A stretch of DNA of 64,000 nucleotides from Mycoplasma phocoenae (lineage in GTDB: Bacteria; Bacillota_I; Bacilli_A; Mycoplasmatales; Metamycoplasmataceae): positions 62,001-126,000 of the forward strand of contig NZ_CP051481.1 of NCBI RefSeq assembly GCF_012934855.1. Direction: 5' to 3'. Numbering within the stretch: the first letter of the stretch is position 1; every line of letters starts with the position of its first letter. The translations under genes and the position numbers were made by a program. This document shows, piece by piece, positions 51,205 to 63,624 of the stretch. The notes under the pieces were generated by a model. The model saw nothing but the letters and a program-made list of their open reading frames with translations, had not been told where the DNA came from and ran no database searches.

Positions 51205-51205
<1 letters not shown>
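50540..51205 (-). CDS. Hypothetical protein (221 aa), coupled to pepA
   Basis: ATG 51205 overlaps the pepA stop (TAATG), and TAA is at 50540-50542. The product is hydrophilic, Asn/Glu/Ile/Lys-rich and predicted mostly helical, with a basic segment YYKKKILSLLKRKK in the middle and an acidic C-terminal tail. There is no signal peptide or membrane helix. A TGA-coded Trp at 50900-50902 shows that the reading frame extends well beyond the shorter 111-aa segment starting at 50875. I recognise no family. Translational coupling to pepA and leuS suggests constitutive cytoplasmic expression. Confidence 0.7.
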
Positions 51206-52563
<1,358 letters not shown>

Positions 52564-52573
52564 TTTTTTCTCC

Positions 52574-54988
52574 TTATTTACAAATAATATTTAATATAGT
52601 GTTTTCTTTATAAATAACTTTTATTATTTGTTTATTTTCAATGTGTTTAATAACTGAAGGAACTTCCTGAGCTGCTTTAATAACATCTTCTTCAGTTCAT
52701 CCCTCTTCAATACCTAATTCACCTCTCACTTTTCCATTTATTTGTACTCCAATAAATATTTTTTTCTCAATAATTAGAGATTCATCAAATTGAGGTCATG
52801 TTTGATATTGGATTTGTTTTTCTCCTAATTTTTCTAATCATTCTTCAGCAAAATGAGGCGCAAATGTTGACAACATAATTAAAAAATCTTTTAAGCATTT
52901 TGTATCAGGTATTTGTTCTAATTTAGCTAAATAATTTATGAATACCATCATTTTGGAAATTGCAATATTGAATTTTAATTTTTCAATACATTCAGTAAAT
53001 TCTTTAATCAAAACGTGTAATTCACTATTTAATTCTTCATTAATTACGTTAGTGAATTCGTTGTTTAATAATCTTGTAAATTGTGAATCAATTCGATCTA
53101 ATCATTTACGCGTACCTTTTAAGGTTGTTGTATTTCATGTTTTAGTGTCGGTTAATGGACCCATGAACATTTCATAAATACGCAATGTATCAGCACCAAA
53201 TTCTTCAACAATATCGTCGGGGTTAATGACATTTCCTAATGATTTAGACATTTTTTGACCATCTGTTCCTAAGATCATTCCTTGATTTATTAATTTAGCA
53301 AATGGTTCTTTCGTTGTAACAACTCCAATGTCATATAAAAATCTATGTCAGAATCTTGCATACAATAGGTGTAAAGTTGCGTGCTCTTGTCCACCGATGT
53401 AAAGATCCACTGGTAATCATTTAGCAAAACGTTTTTTCGCTTCTGGTGAATTTATTTTTGTATATGTACCATCTTCATTTTTTAGTATATAAGCTAAGAA
53501 ATATCAGCTAGAACCAGCTCATTGAGGCATTGTGTTCGTATCGTGACGATATTTAACGCCATCTATTTCCACTCATAATCAATCTTTAAGATTTGCAAGC
53601 GGACTTTCTCCGGTTCCTGATGGTTCAATTTTATTTGCGTTTGGCAACTCTACTAAATCTTCAATTAGCAACACTTTACCATCTTCGTCAAATAGTACTG
53701 GGAATGGTTCTCCTCAATATCTTTGCCTTGAAAAAATTCAGTCCCTTAATTTGTATTTAGTTTCTACCTTTCCATACATATTATCAACTAGAAATTTGTT
53801 AATATTTTTAGTTGCTTCTTCAATGTTTAATCCATTTAAAAATTCTGAGTTAATGTGTTTTGCGTCTTCGGTCATAGCTTTTTCGCTTATGTCCCCCTCA
53901 AGCACTTGAATCATTGGTAAATTGTATCTTTGTGCAAATTCATAATCTCTTTGATCATGAGCTGGAACAGCCATAACAGCTCCAGTTCCGTATGATCCTA
54001 ATACATAATCGGCAACGTATACTGGAATTGGTTCATCAGTCATTGGGTGTAAAACATAGCTTCCAGTAAATACACCGTTCTTAACTCTTGAGTCATTAGT
54101 TCTGTCAATTTGCGACATTAATTCAACTTTAGCAATAAAATCTTCAACTTCTTTTTTGTGTTCTGAAGTAACTATTTTATTAATAAGCGGGTGTTCAGGG
54201 GCTATGCAAACATATGAAACACCAAAAATAGTGTCTGGTCTAGTTGTAAATACTCTAATATATTCGCTTGTGTCTTGTACTCAAAAACTAATTTCAGTTC
54301 CTTCACTTTTTCCGATTCAATTTCTTTGTAGAGCTTTTAAAGAATCTGTTCAATCAATATCCTCTAAACCTTCGAGTAATTTTTCAGCATATTTAGTAAT
54401 TTTTAAAACTCATTGTTTCATTGGTTTTTTAGTAACCGGGAAATTTCCTCTCTCAGAAACTTTTTTACCATCTTTAGTTTCTAAAACTTCTTCATTCGCT
54501 AAAACAGTTCCGAGTCCTTCACATCAGTTAACATCTACGTTTTCTATGCTGGCTAAACCATGTTTATACAACTCTTTAAATATTCATTGAGTTGTTACAT
54601 AATATTCAGGTTTACTTGTGTTAATTTCTTTATCAAAGTCATAACTAAAACCTAACATTTTAATTTGTTTTTTAAAGTTCTCAATATTTTTTTCAGTAAA
54701 AATAGCTGGATGATTTCCAGTTTTTAAAGCATATTGTTCTGCAGGTAAACCGAATGCATCTCATCCAATTGGGTGTAAAACATCATAGCCATTTAATCTT
54801 TTGTATCTTGAAACAATGTCAGTAGCGGTATATCCTTCTGGGTGACCGACGTGTAAACCAGCACCAGATGGGTACGGAAACATATCTAAAATATATGCTT
54901 TCTTTTCATTGTGTTCAGTAGTTTTAAATGCTTTAGTTTCGTCTCAGATTTTTTGTCATTTTTTTTCAATATTTTTGTGATCGTACAT
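52574..54988 (-). CDS. leuS: Leucyl-tRNA synthetase
   Basis: An 804-aa class I synthetase charging tRNA-Leu. The HIGH-type motif is HVGH within [17 protein letters not shown] near residue 40. The CP1 editing domain is present, including DTIFGVSYV and [18 protein letters not shown]; it is lost in M. mobile but retained here. KMSKS is at residues 579-583, followed by LGNVINPDD. The C-terminal anticodon and tRNA-binding part ends in a short beta-rich stretch. Many Trp are TGA. The start ATG 54988 has no Shine-Dalgarno and lies 7 nt after a TATAAT, so the mRNA is probably leaderless. First gene of the leuS-pepA-221 aa operon. Confidence 0.97.
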
Positions 54989-54995
54989 AGTTCTA

Positions 54996-55023
54996 ATTAT
55001 AAATTAAAAATTTATAGGCTCAA
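54996..55023 (-). promoter_or_regulatory. leuS promoter, predicted leaderless transcript
   Basis: On the minus strand TTGAGC (55023 to 55018) and TATAAT (55001 to 54996) are separated by 16 nt. The expected start site is base 54989 or next to it, adjacent to the A of the ATG. Confidence 0.65.
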
Positions 55024-55145
55024 GAATAATAATCATTTTATTCAATCAATTATTATTAAATTCTCAAAATATTTTGTTTTATATTCAAATACAGGTGAAT
55101 GTTCATATAAATGTTAGTTTTAAAAATTAAAATTATTTAATCAAC

Positions 55146-55151
55146 TATAAT
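55146..55151 (+). promoter_or_regulatory. -10 element of the S66 peptidase gene
   Basis: TATAAT about 28 nt before the start codon, followed by an AAGGAG Shine-Dalgarno. The rest of 55002-55145 shows nothing else I can support. Confidence 0.55.
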
Positions 55152-55179
55152 ATAGAAAAATCAACAAGGAGAATTTTTT

Positions 55180-56157
55180 ATGAATTTTTACAACTTGAAT
55201 AAGGGTGATGAAATAAGAATTATTGCGCCATCAAGATCATTGAAATTAATTGGTGAAACAAACACCAATATCGCAAAAAAAGCACTTGAGGAGTTAGGTT
55301 TTAAAGTCACATTCGGAAAAAACGTACTCAATGAGGAAAAACGTAATTCAGCAAGTATTGAACAAAGGGTTAATGACTTACACGAAGCCTTTTTAGATAA
55401 AAATGTAAAGGCTATTTTAACGGTCATTGGAGGATTTAATTCCAATCAATTGTTGCCGTATATAGATTGAGAAATAATTAAAAATAACCCAAAAGTTTTT
55501 TCAGGATTTAGCGATATTACCATTTTACATACTGCAATCGCCGCTAAAACTCATATGCCCACATTTTATGGGCCGCATTTCTCGTCCTTTGGAATGATAA
55601 AAAATAGTGAATACATAAAAAGAGAATTCAGTAAATTCTTTTTAGATCACTCTAAAAATATTGAATTATCGTCTTCTGAATACTGAAGTGATGACTTATG
55701 ATTTATTGACCAAGTAAATAGAAATATAGAAACAAATGAAGGTTGATGAACTCTACAAAAAGGACAAGCTACTGGGGTTAGTTTTGGTGGTAATTTAAAT
55801 ACATTATTATTACTTCCAGGTACTGAGTATTGACCCGAAATAAATCAAGATACAATATTAGTTATTGAGGACGTATCAACAGTAAATTATGATGATTTCG
55901 ACCGTATGTTGGAATCATTGACACAAAGTTCGTGATTCAAATATGTTAAAGGTATTTTAATTGGGCGCTTTTGTAAAAACTCTAACATCACTAAAGATGA
56001 TTTGAATTCAATAATTTCTTCAAAAACAAAATTAAATAATATGCCGATTATTGCTAATTTAGATTTCGGACATTCAATGCCGCTTTCAGTAATTCCATTA
56101 GGAATGACATTCAATATTGAGGCAAACAATAAAACAACAATCAAAATAAATAAATAA
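55180..56157 (+). CDS. S66 family serine peptidase (LD-carboxypeptidase/MccF-like)
   Basis: A 325-aa protein with the full S66 layout: a start KGDEIRIIAPS, then the nucleophile in GFSDIT (Ser111), Glu230 in VIEDV, and His298 in FGHSMP. All three catalytic residues are present at normal spacing. It has no signal peptide, so it is cytoplasmic. In walled bacteria this family trims murein tetrapeptides; its relative MccF cleaves microcin C and similar aminoacyl-nucleotides. A mollicute has no murein, so the substrate here must differ. Possible two-gene unit with the flavoprotein, which starts 17 nt after its stop. Confidence 0.92.
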
Positions 56158-56174
56158 ATAATAAGGAGGCACAC

Positions 56175-56774
56175 ATGTCAAACGTTTTATTAATACTTTC
56201 TTCTCCAGTACCTGCTGAACAATCAATATCTTATAAATTAAGCGAAACTTTTATTTCAAAATACAAAAAATTAAATCCAAAAGACAATGTTAAAATATTA
56301 AATTTAAACGATTTACCAATGGCTCACAAATGTATAGACGCAGAAAATTTTTCAAGTTTTTTCAATGAAGGTGATTCAGAAAAATACATCGAAGAATTAA
56401 AAAATATAGATAAAATTGTTATCTCCGCACCAATGATTAACTTTAATGTTAGTTCATTACTAAAAAACTTTTTAGATCATGTACTTGTAGCTAATAAAAC
56501 TTTCAGTTATAAATATTCAAAAAAAGGAGACGCTATTGGTCTTTTAACTCATTTAAAAGTACAAATTTTAGCTACTCAAGGAGCTCCATATGGATGATAT
56601 TTATGAGGAAATCACGTAAAATATTTAGAAGGTACATTTAAATTCGTTGGAGCTGAGGTTGTTGAATCTCTTTTAATTGATGGAGTAAAATTAGAAGATA
56701 AAATTAAATTAACACCTCAACAAGTAGTTGATTTATACGAAGACAAAATTAATGAATTAGTAAAAAGTTTTTAA
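56175..56774 (+). CDS. FMN-dependent NADH-azoreductase-like flavoprotein (AcpD/AzoR)
   Basis: A 199-aa flavodoxin-like-fold protein. The N-terminal SSPVPAEQSISYKLS loop binds the FMN phosphate. APMINFNVSSLLKNFLDHVL and LATQGAPYGWYLWG match the conserved flavin-binding and dimer segments of AzoR/AcpD. Length is normal. These enzymes reduce quinones or azo compounds with NAD(P)H and may serve redox protection. AAGGAGG lies before the ATG. The gene is followed by a short hairpin terminator. The mycoplasma name acpD (acyl carrier protein phosphodiesterase) is historical and should not be used as function. Confidence 0.92.
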
Positions 56775-56780
56775 AAAAAT

Positions 56781-56802
56781 TGAGCATTGCTCACTTTTTT
56801 TT
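56781..56802 (+). terminator. Terminator after the azoreductase gene
   Basis: TGAGC-ATT-GCTCA hairpin (56781-56793) followed by a run of T, ending about 13 nt before the next ATG. Confidence 0.7.
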
Positions 56803-56814
56803 ACTTTTATTTAT

Positions 56815-58836
56815 ATGAGAATAAAAAAACAAAATGATGAAAAAGATTGTGGAATTGTATGTTTACAGTCTTTTTATAAAAAGTATCATCATAAATGATT
56901 GGATTTAAACTTTTTTAAAACAACGGCCAATTACTCAAATGGCGGCATTAATCTATTAGATTTACAAGAGTGTGCTAAACATTTTGGTTTATTTATAGAT
57001 ATATTAGAAGGAGATTACCAAAGCTTTTTAAATTTAAAATTAAGTGAACCTTTATTGACTATTTTAAAAATAGATAATAGATTGCATTATTCAATTATTT
57101 TAAGTAAAAACGATAATTTTATAATACTTTTAGACCCTATTAAAGGCAGAATGAAAGTAACATTGAACGAATTTCAAAACTGATACATGGACGTTATTAT
57201 GACCGTGAAAGCTGATCCTAATTATTCTTATTTAAGCATTAAACATCGAAAAACTGATGTGTGTTTATTTGATGTTAAATATACGTTGTTTAGTATATTT
57301 ATTTCAATTGCGATATTTATTATTAGTATATTATGTTCACAAATTATGAAAACCATTATTGACCAAATCATTCCCAGTCAAGAAAAAACCCACTTAAAAT
57401 ACATACTTATTTTGTTTCTTTGACTTACTTTGATTAAATCTTTATTATTTTTTGTAAATTATATTTTGTCGCAAAAAATTTACCGAACAATTCATTTACA
57501 ACTTAATAAGATGTTCGTTCATAAACTATTAAATGGGAAAATTGCCGAAATCGAAAAAATCAGTCAAGCAGATATGTTGCAACGTTTCACTTTTTTGAGT
57601 TCAATTGCAGAATATGAATCTAATGTGTTTATATTTGTTTGTTCAAATATTATTTGTTTATTGTTTTCTTGTATATTGTTAATTTATGTTAATAATTATT
57701 TGTTTTTAATATGTTTTTTGTTCTTTATAATCATTTTTTCAATTTCGCTTGCATACAAAATTTTGATTAAAAAAAATATTGAAAATTTAATCATAAAAAA
57801 TAGAGATTATTTAAAAACCTCTATTGATGCTGTAACTAATTTTAAATGTTTAAGAATGACATATGAAAAATATAAATATCAAGAAAAATTAGCAACATTA
57901 TTAAATAGTCAAACACTCTCAGAACGTTGATACAAAAACCAAAACAGTACTAAAAATTTATTAATAAACTTCATTACTTCTTTAGTACCAATGATTTTAT
58001 TTTATTGTGGCGTATTATTAATCTTTAATAAGAGAATTAAATTAGGTGATGTTATTTTGTTTACCACATTATTTAATTTCATTTGTGATCCAATTAATAA
58101 AATCAGTGATTTAATAGCTAATAAAAACAATATTCGAGAGCAAAAAAATAGATTATCGTATGTACTGAATATTTCAACAGAACAAAACAATTTACCTTTT
58201 ATTCAGTTAACCGATATCAATCAAATCACACTAAAAAATTTTTCTTTTGGGTTTAGTAAATTTACCAAAATACTGAATATTAAGGAACAAACACTAACCA
58301 AACACACAATAATTACCGGTAACAATGGATGCGGCAAAAGTACGTTGCTTAATATATTGTACAAGTTATATGATTATGATGGCAATATAAAAGTGGATAG
58401 AAATGAATTAAAATCTATCAATATTGATGAATGAAGAATTAATACCATTTTGCTTAAAAATAGCTCCTTTATTCATTCGGATAATGTTTACAATTTTCTA
58501 ACATTGAATAATGTTTCATTACAAAATAATCTATATTTTGCAGACCAAAAATATAAATTAAATAAATTACTTAATAAGATAAACATTGATTTTTACAGTA
58601 GTATTGAAAACTACGGAGATAATTTTTCAGAAGGGCAAAAAACATTAATTAATGTGTTAAAAATATTTACTCATAATCCAAAAATGGTGCTTTTAGATGA
58701 AGTATTTGATAATTTACATCCTTCTATTTTTAATGAATTAAAAGCAATACTGCAAGATTACTTAAAAGATAAAATGGTTATTGAAATTTCACATAATGAA
58801 AGATATATTTTCAATGAAAACAAAGTCACATTGTAA
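56815..58836 (+). CDS. C39 peptidase-containing ABC exporter (bacteriocin-type, PCAT)
   Basis: A 673-aa single chain with the order C39 peptidase, membrane domain, ATPase. Cys12 lies in NDEKDCGIVCLQ, His91 in LHYSIIL and Asp107 in LLDPIKG, so the peptidase triad and the preceding Gln are present. About six membrane helices lie at residues 155-430. The ATPase has Walker A GNNGCGKST (from residue 502), a variant signature FSEGQ, Walker B with D628-E629, and H-loop SHN. Such transporters cut double-glycine leaders and export the peptide. I see no double-glycine substrate gene in this window. The ATG at 56815 has no Shine-Dalgarno. A 138-aa membrane protein overlaps its 3' end. Confidence 0.9.
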
Positions 58837-59230
58837 TTGTATTCAATTCAATAAGTACGAATATTTCATATTTATTTTAGCCTGTATTGTATTGTTTGGA
58901 TTCATTCTTTTTTCAATCTTTCATCAGTATGAAAAAAGAATTGAAATTCCTGTACAATGTTACTCAAATTCTACAAATCAGTTACTCTTGAACAAAGACA
59001 TTAGCAACTATATAGAATTGAATCAAAAAATACAAATAAAAATTAATGATAAATTATATTTCGCCAATATCATACAATATAAGCCATTCGATAAAAATCA
59101 ATGATTATTGAAGGTAAAATATTCAGATTTGTTGAATATTTTCAAATTAAAAAACGTTTCAATATTTATATCAGTAAATAACTATAGTTATTTTTTATTT
59201 TTACTAGATAATTTTTATTATGTTTTATAA
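58814..59230 (+). CDS. Small membrane protein coupled to the C39-ABC exporter (138 aa)
   Basis: The frame overlaps the exporter's last 23 bases; I chose ATG 58814, though 58781 is also in frame. The product has a short polar start with two Cys and one membrane helix at about residues 16-36. About 100 exterior residues look beta-rich (RIEIPVQCYS, IELNQKIQIKIND, WLLKVKYSDLL), with TGA-coded Trp. The arrangement (one helix plus a small beta domain, coupled to a peptide exporter) resembles a much shortened HlyD-type accessory protein of bacteriocin exporters, but I cannot recognise the family. Ends at TAA 59228-59230, 9 nt before ybeY. Confidence 0.7.
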
Positions 59231-59239
59231 TAAAACAAT

Positions 59240-59689
59240 ATGAATAAACTACTTTTCACAAATGAAACAAATTATCAATTTAGATATCTAAAAGAATTTA
59301 AACAAATATTAGATTTTGCACAGAAGGAATTTAAATCTAAAAAAAACATTGAGGTCGATCTTGTATTAATGGACAACGAAAGCATTCATCAGTACAATTT
59401 GGAATATAGAAACAAAGATAAACCTACTGATATACTTTCTTTTCCAATTGAATATGAAGGTGTGGTTACATTATTAGACACTAGACCACTTGGTCAGTTA
59501 TTGATTTCTTATGAAAAAATTAAAGAACAAGCTAAAACATACGGTCATACAATTAAAAGAGAATATTGCTACATTTTTTGTCATGGGATTGCTCATTTAT
59601 TTGGGTTTGATCATTTAACTCCCGAAGAGGAAAAAATTATGAATTCTCACGTTGACAACATTATGAAAAAAATGAATATAGGTAGATAG
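59240..59689 (+). CDS. ybeY: Endoribonuclease YbeY (rRNA maturation factor)
   Basis: A 149-aa protein with the UPF0054 metal site HGIAHLFGFDH: His115, His119 and His125. The preceding NLEYRNKDKPTDILSFP block is also conserved. YbeY is a zinc endoribonuclease involved in 16S rRNA 3'-end maturation and ribosome quality control. No Shine-Dalgarno is visible before the ATG, so translation may depend on the upstream gene. The era gene follows after 8 nt, the conserved ybeY-era neighbourhood. Confidence 0.95.
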   Translation: MNKLLFTNETNYQFRYLKEFKQILDFAQKEFKSKKNIEVDLVLMDNESIHQYNLEYRNKDKPTDILSFPIEYEGVVTLLDTRPLGQLLISYEKIKEQAKTYGHTIKREYCYIFCHGIAHLFGFDHLTPEEEKIMNSHVDNIMKKMNIGR

Positions 59690-59697
59690 GTATTAAT

Positions 59698-60582
59698 ATG
59701 AAAGTTTGTACAATAGCAATTATCGGAAGACCAAATGTTGGTAAAAGTACATTGCTAAATAAATTGATTGATTACGATTTAGCAATAGTTACCAATGTAG
59801 CACAGACAACAAGAGACCAAATTAAAGGAATTTATAGTGATTCTAAATATCAATTGATTTTTACAGATACACCAGGTATCCACAAAGCACCCTCGATATT
59901 TAACGAAAGATTAAATACTGCAGCATTAAACGCATTGGACGATGCGGATTTAATTTTATTCTTGCAACCTGCGAACGAAGAAATTTGACGTGGAGATAAG
60001 TTTATAATTGAAAAATTAAAATCTTACAAAAATAAAATTGCTGTTATTACAAAAATGGATTTATCAAACCGCGAGGACGCTGGTATTAGAGCTAACGAAT
60101 TAAAAGCTTTAGGTTTTCAATCCGTACTGGGTGTAGGAATGAATTACGATTCAACATACACTGATTTATTAAACTTAATCAAGCATGAATACGCGGATAA
60201 AAACGACGATTCCGAACCGTTGTATGACCCTGATTATTACACAGACGTATCAATGAGATTCATGGTTAAAGAAACGATTCGTGAGGTAGCAATCTTGAAT
60301 TTACGTGAAGAGTTACCGCATTCAATTGCAGTAACTGTGGACGAATTTACAGAACCAGGTGAAGGTATGCCTTTCACAATTAAAGCAACAATTCACGTTA
60401 AAAGAGAAAGTCAAAAAGGTATATTAGTTGGAACAAAAGGTTCTATGATTAAAAAAATATCAATGAATGCACGTCAAAAACTTATGGCACAATTTGATAA
60501 CAAAATTCATTTGGAAGTAAGAGTTAAGGTTAATAAAAACTGAGTAGACAATCCCGAACAATTGAAATGATTAGGTTACTAA
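59698..60582 (+). CDS. era: GTPase Era
   Basis: A 294-aa ribosome-assembly GTPase. G1 is GRPNVGKST (about residues 10-18), G2 includes QTTRDQIKG, G3 DTPG, and G4 TKMD. The C-terminal KH domain contains GILVGTKGSMIKKI and ends with the conserved LKWLGY, with TGA-coded Trp. It binds 16S rRNA near the 3' end and helps 30S maturation. The stop TAA shares one base with the start of the PotD-like gene. Confidence 0.96.
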
Positions 60583-62225
60583 TGAAAAAACAAAAATTTT
60601 CACTTTTTAAAAGTGTTAAAGCTTTATTTGTTTTTTTATTTTTACTACTAATGTCTGTTGGTTTGAGTGGTGTTATAGCGTTAAAAATTCAAACACCGTA
60701 TAGAGTAAGTATTTACAATTATGAATCTTATTTATCAAAACCAATAATTAACATGCTAAACAAAAGATATTCTTACAGAGTATTTGGAGAAATAAATGAA
60801 TTTACAAGAGCGATACACCAAGGCAAAACCGTAGGTGGAGTTGGAAGTGACTTTCAAATTGCTAATTTGACTTTAAAGGGTAAATTAAAAAAAATAAATT
60901 ACGATATTTTGTTTGACGATTTACCAGATAAAAATAACATTGAATCTCGTAAAAAAATTATTGAATCAAAATTCACACCAGTGGTCAATGAACATATCGA
61001 AAAATATCAAAAATGAATAATTGAACAAATTAAAAAAATAAATCCTGAAAACGTTGTTAATAACGAAACCACAAATTTTAAACCATATTTATATTACAAA
61101 TCAAACAAACCTAAAACTGATGAAAATATAATTGGATTTGAAGTCGATAATATCGAAGGAATAGATTTATTTTATGAATTTTTAGTACCATATTTTATTC
61201 AAGATAAAGTTGTTGCATTTAACGTTAATAAAAATTATCGTAAACATATTAATTTGTTTGATTTAGAAAAATTAAAAAACGATAATTGAACTAATATTTA
61301 TAAAACATTAAAAGAAAATGGTTATAAACATTTTGGTTGAACTAATAGTTTTTACGACAATTTAATGCTTGGACAGTTTTATGACATCGAAAATAAAAAT
61401 GGTCAATTTACTAAAAATGGTCTTGAAGAAATAAATAATTCAAATATTGATTCCATTTTAAATAATATGAATCAATTAATTAAAGAATGCACCGGTGGTA
61501 CATTCACTGATTCCTCAATTAATAAATTAGCAACTAACGGTTTTGAATTAGTTAATGATTTAATTGACCCCAAACCCAATAAATTAGACGTTGCGCTGAT
61601 GTATAACGGTGATGTGTTGGACGCATTCAATTCACATGACAATTTTACGCAATTAAAAGATGGTGAAAATATTGATTATATTAAACCTAAAAACAATATG
61701 TTACTGATTGATGCTTGAATAATTTCGAAAGAAGTTAATGACGAAGACTCAAATTCTTTATTACATGATTTAAGAGATACTGTTTTCGATTCAATCAATT
61801 TATCGTACGAGCAGTTAGTGACAAAATATTATGAAAATGTACTGAAACTTATTAAAGAAAAAGATAAAAACATAGATTCAAATCAATTAAAAAAACAATT
61901 GTTTAATGAAGATCATTCGATTAAATCAATAAACGAAATTAATGATGATTTTTATTCAAAAAATTACAACGAATTTAAAACATTTGATTTTTTGTGAACT
62001 ATTCAAAATTTTGACATATTGAATTACACAACAACATTTAATGGCATATACAAATTCTTAAACGACTATTACTTTTTAAATCAAAATAAATCAGTAAATA
62101 AAAAGGCAATGAATATTTTTCAAATTAATAAAAATAAACAAATTAATTATCAAATATATAAACCTATAAATGACAAAACAAGAACTCAAATTATTGAAAA
62201 ATACTTTGAATCAACACACTCATAA
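60582..62225 (+). CDS. potD: Polyamine ABC transporter substrate-binding protein (PotD-like)
   Basis: A 547-aa protein with one N-terminal hydrophobic segment (about residues 9-35) and no lipobox Cys, so it is held by an uncleaved helix rather than as a lipoprotein. Exterior parts show periplasmic-binding-protein features: [22 protein letters not shown] and [13 protein letters not shown], the latter two typical of PotD/PotF. I chose ATG 60582 because AGG lies 6 nt upstream and TAATG couples it to era; ATG 60567 is in frame. It is followed at once by potA and potB, supporting spermidine/putrescine import. The protein is longer than usual PotD (~350 aa), with extra linker sequence. Confidence 0.82.
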
Positions 62226-62238
62226 GGAGGCAATAATA

Positions 62239-63624
62239 ATGTCAACAGACAGCATAAAAAAAACAATGAAAAAGACAACGAAAAAACAACATCCAATTAT
62301 TGAACTAGTGGATGTTGTTAAAGAATACGATACAAAAACTGTGCTAAATAATGTTAATTTAAACATTGAGCGCGGTGAATTTATTACTCTATTAGGACCT
62401 TCTGGGTCTGGAAAAACTACAATTCTAAGAATCATTGGTGGTTTTGAATGAACAACTCGTGGTGAAGTTAAATTCGACGGTAAGGATATCAAGGATTTAT
62501 CTCCACACAAACGTGACGTGTCAACCATTTTTCAAGATTACGCACTATTCCCTCATTTAAATGTAGAAAATAACATTAAATATGGATTGCGTTTACAACG
62601 TATGCCTAAAGATAATGTTTCAAAAATTTTAAAAACAAGATTATTAAAAAAACAAGAAACATGAAAAAAACACGCTAAAGAAAAAATGGCATTTTTAGAC
62701 AAAACTATTGAAGAATATGAACACACATTGGATAATAAAAAAATTAAATTATCATCACGCAAAAGAAAAAGATTACGATCATGAATCGACGACAGTGATT
62801 TTCAATATTCATACTGAGAAAACTATGTTGATTTAAAAACTGAAGCATTCGAAAAAAGATATTTAACAAGAAAAATTTCTAACAAAGAAATGGATGAAAA
62901 AGTTGCTGAAATCATTAAACTGGTAGGACTGGAAGGTAATGAACAAAAACCAATATCGTCACTGAGTGGGGGTATGAAACAACGTGTTGCACTTGCTCGT
63001 TCTTTAGTTATAAGTCCTAAAATACTTTTATTGGATGAACCCCTAAGTGCATTGGATGCTAAAATACGTGAAAAAATGCAAGGTTTATTAAGAAGTATCC
63101 AAAAAAAATTAAAACTAACATTCATATTTGTTACTCACGACCGTGATGAGGCGCTAGAATTAAGTGATAGAATCGCTGTAATTCGTGATGGACAAGTGGA
63201 ACAATATACAGATCCAGTTCAACTGTATGATTTCCCAAAAAACAAATGAGTAGCTAATTTTATTGGAGATGGTAATTTCTTCGATGCTACATTTGTTCAA
63301 AAGAATAAAGTGTCGTTTTTAAATAAAAATTTTAAAACTATTCACACTGAATTTAAAGCAGGAGAAAAATTAGATGCTTTAATCAGACCAGAAGATATTG
63401 TTATATCTAAAAACAAAACTAATGCCAAATTAGAAGGTGTTGTTAAAAAATCAGTATACAAAGGAAGTTACCATTTTATTGATGTTGAAGTAAACGGTAA
63501 AATTGTTTACGTTGAAACAATCAATAAATTTGAAATTGGTCAAAATGTGTACTTAACTTGAGACACTGATGCCATACATTTAATGAAGAAAGATAAAAAG
63601 GAATGAAAAAACGAGCAAGTTTAA
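62239..63624 (+). CDS. potA: Spermidine/putrescine ABC transporter ATP-binding protein PotA
   Basis: A 461-aa ATPase. Walker [10 protein letters not shown] lies near residue 54, the Q-loop is [10 protein letters not shown], the signature LSGGM followed by KQRVALARS, Walker [13 protein letters not shown] and H-loop VTHDRDEAL. Between Q-loop and signature is an insertion of about 100 charged residues, typical for mycoplasma PotA. A TOBE-like C-terminal domain starts around residue 355 ([13 protein letters not shown]). AAGGAGG precedes the ATG. Its last 22 bases overlap the start of potB. Confidence 0.95.
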
